From an uncultured Planctomycetaceae bacterium (lineage in GTDB: Bacteria; Planctomycetota; Planctomycetia; Pirellulales; Thermoguttaceae), in NCBI GenBank assembly GCA_947307005.1, contig CAMZHY010000040.1, positions 1 to 13,620 of the forward strand: 13,620 nucleotides of DNA, read 5' to 3'. The position numbers were made by a program, and so were the translations under genes. The notes below the pieces were generated by a model. The model did no database searches, was not told where the DNA came from, and was given only the letters and a program-made list of their open reading frames with translations. Positions 12,621-13,620 of this stretch are shown piece by piece. Positions within the stretch are counted from its first letter, which is position 1. Each line of letters begins with the position of its first letter.

Positions 12621-12793
12621 TCTAATAACCGTCGCCTCGGGACCGAGCTTTCGGGGTGGCGATTCAAAGACGGCGTTTGGCCGCCTCTTCCTTGCTTGGG
12701 GGCGCCGAACGCCTTTGTTGTTTTAACATACGTCGCCGCCGGACGTTTTTTCAAGGTCGCGTCGCGGCGCATTATAAAACGGAAGGAAATACG
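12621..12793 (+). terminator. secY-adk spacer with weak terminator-like hairpin
   Basis: ACGTC (12730-12734) pairs with GACGT (12742-12746) around a seven-base loop, followed by six Ts (12746-12751). The stem is only five pairs, so partial termination or attenuation is the most that can be claimed. Further upstream TCGCC (12632-12636) can pair with GGCGA (12658-12662). TATAAA (12773-12778) has only a poor -35 partner (TTCAAG, 12750-12755), so I do not call a promoter. adk is probably expressed with secY, perhaps at reduced level. Confidence 0.35.
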
Positions 12794-13345
12794 ATGCGAG
12801 TAGTGTTTGTCGGACCTCCAGGCGCGGGCAAAGGGACGCAGGCGGAGAATATCGTTCGCGATTACGGGCTTTTCCATCTCTCGACGGGCGACGCGCTTCG
12901 CGCCGCCGTCAAGGCTCAAACTCCGATTGGGCTTGAGGCGGACAAGTACATGAAGGCGGGCGCCCTCGTTCCCGACGAGGTTGTGATAGGCGTCGTCGTC
13001 GAACGTCTTGACGAAGCGACGAGCGGCTGCCTTCTCGACGGCTTCCCGCGCACCATCGCGCAGGCGGAAGCGCTCGATAAGATTCTCGCCGAAAAGAACG
13101 CGCCTCTCGACGTCGTTCTTGAGCTCGCCGTTCCCGAGGACGAGCTTTTCCGTCGACTTGCGTCGCGCGGGCGCGCCGACGACAATCCCGACGTGATTAA
13201 ACAGCGCCTCGTCGCGTATCACGAACAGACCGAGCCGCTCGTCGGGTATTATTCTAAGTCGGGTATTCTCCGTAAGATCGACGGACTCGGCTCCGTCGAA
13301 GACATTTACGATCGTATTCGCGCGGTTCTCGACGAATACAAATGA
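12794..13345 (+). CDS. adk: Adenylate kinase, short form
   Basis: Cytoplasmic enzyme interconverting ATP + AMP and 2 ADP. The 183-residue product has the P-loop GPPGAGKGT (7-15), STGD (30-33) of the AMP-binding part, LDGFPRT (81-87) and RGRADDNPDVIKQRL (125-139). The LID domain, about 30 residues with or without a zinc site in the ~214-residue form, is replaced by the short RGRADDN link. The ribosome binding site AAGGA (12783-12787) fixes ATG 12794. An open frame upstream to 12656 has no adk similarity. secY-adk-map is a common order in bacteria. Confidence 0.97.
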   Translation: MRVVFVGPPGAGKGTQAENIVRDYGLFHLSTGDALRAAVKAQTPIGLEADKYMKAGALVPDEVVIGVVVERLDEATSGCLLDGFPRTIAQAEALDKILAEKNAPLDVVLELAVPEDELFRRLASRGRADDNPDVIKQRLVAYHEQTEPLVGYYSKSGILRKIDGLGSVEDIYDRIRAVLDEYK

Positions 13346-13371
13346 GCGCGCGTTGCGCTAACGAATTCATG

Positions 13372-13396
13372 CGGTCGGAGTCGTTGATTCCGACCG
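13372..13396 (+). repeat. Hairpin 3' of adk
   Basis: CGGTCGGA (13372-13379) pairs perfectly with TCCGACCG (13389-13396), with a G-U pair possible inside. Only TTTATC follows, so by itself it is a weak terminator. It lies 26 bases after the adk stop and before a better terminator, and may act with it. Confidence 0.5.
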
Positions 13397-13444
13397 TTTA
13401 TCAACGCGACGGTTTTCAGATTGGCGTTTTTTCTCCGCCCTGCG

Positions 13445-13476
13445 ATCGCGCCTTTCCCGCGCGATTTTTTTGCTTT
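13445..13476 (+). terminator. Intrinsic terminator between adk and map
   Basis: ATCGCGC (13445-13451) pairs perfectly with GCGCGAT (13459-13465) around the seven-base loop CTTTCCC, followed directly by a run of Ts to 13471 and then GCTTTTT. This is a textbook intrinsic terminator on the plus strand, so map and the genes after it should have their own promoter. I see no clear promoter between 13477 and 13575. Confidence 0.85.
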
Positions 13477-13589
13477 TTGAGCCGCCGTCCCCGCGGCGTT
13501 GGACGCGCGCGGGACGGGCGTGTTTTTCGCCGAGTTTGCGTCGCGGACGCCGTCGTTTCATCCCTTGAGAAATTTGAAAGGCGACAAGA

Positions 13590-13620
13590 ATGCTTTCGCT
13601 TAAAACGGAAAAGGATATTT
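13590..13620 (+). CDS. map: Methionine aminopeptidase, N-terminal fragment cut by the window end
   Basis: Only ten codons are visible, MLSLKTEKDI, which resembles the N-terminus of type I methionine aminopeptidases (M-x-x-LK-S/T-E-x-E/D-I). GAAAGG (13576-13581) lies eight bases before the ATG. The place after secY-adk is the usual one for map in bacteria. The enzyme removes the initiator Met from nascent proteins at the ribosome exit. The call rests on a short match plus gene order. Confidence 0.75.
   Translation, partial: MLSLKTEKDI

Noticed and set aside
12750..12778. TTCAAG and TATAAA before adk as a promoter
   Set aside because: The -35 matches only three of six bases, and transcription would begin almost at the adk ribosome binding site.
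1..13620. CRISPR arrays, insertion sequences, tRNA or rRNA genes, phage or defence genes
   Set aside because: I saw no regularly spaced direct repeats, transposase motifs or tRNA-like cloverleaf sequence. The window is core genome with conserved gene order.

Overview
The window is a long all-plus-strand ribosomal protein cluster. It covers the S10 operon, the spc operon as far as secY, then adk and the first codons of map. The organism is a bacterium, most likely a member of the Planctomycetota (possibly Pirellulales). I base this on the overall character of the S10, S17, L14 and L24 proteins, a zinc-type S14, a short Adk without a full LID, no rpmD between rpsE and rplO, and moderately high GC. 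The phylum assignment is recognition from memory, not a search result.

Layout. Bases 1-199 are a leader with no convincing gene. Bases 200-5839 hold rpsJ-rplC-rplD-rplW-rplB-rpsS-rplV-rpsC-rplP-rpmC-rpsQ (S10, L3, L4, L23, L2, S19, L22, S3, L16, L29, S17). Bases 5925-7852 hold rplN-rplX-rplE-rpsN-rpsH (L14, L24, L5, S14, S8), tightly packed. A 458-base gap follows with a strong hairpin, a good sigma70-type promoter and a long leader. Bases 8311-10571 hold rplF-rplR-rpsE-rplO (L6, L18, S5, L15), closed by an excellent intrinsic terminator. A 651-base gap follows with a plausible promoter and a heavily folded leader. Then come secY (11223-12620), adk (12794-13345), a second clear intrinsic terminator, and the start of map at 13590.

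Gene order is the ancestral bacterial one and the coding content is ordinary. The RNA and regulatory architecture is less ordinary. The spc block is cut into at least three apparent transcription units by terminator/promoter pairs, and the two downstream units have leaders of about 345 and 390 nt. There are conspicuous intergenic hairpins, including twin GCAA-tetraloop hairpins between rplP and rpmC. One eight-base motif (GAGTCGCC), followed by a pairing partner, recurs in three non-coding gaps. A 16-base inverted repeat sits between the -35 and -10 elements of the rplF promoter. The most promising undescribed system here is therefore a set of structured mRNA leaders for ribosomal protein and translocon genes. 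This is inferred from sequence only.

The encoded products work together: the r-proteins build both ribosomal subunits, SecY forms the membrane pore used by ribosomes making membrane and exported proteins, Adk balances adenylates, and Map trims initiator methionine from nascent chains.
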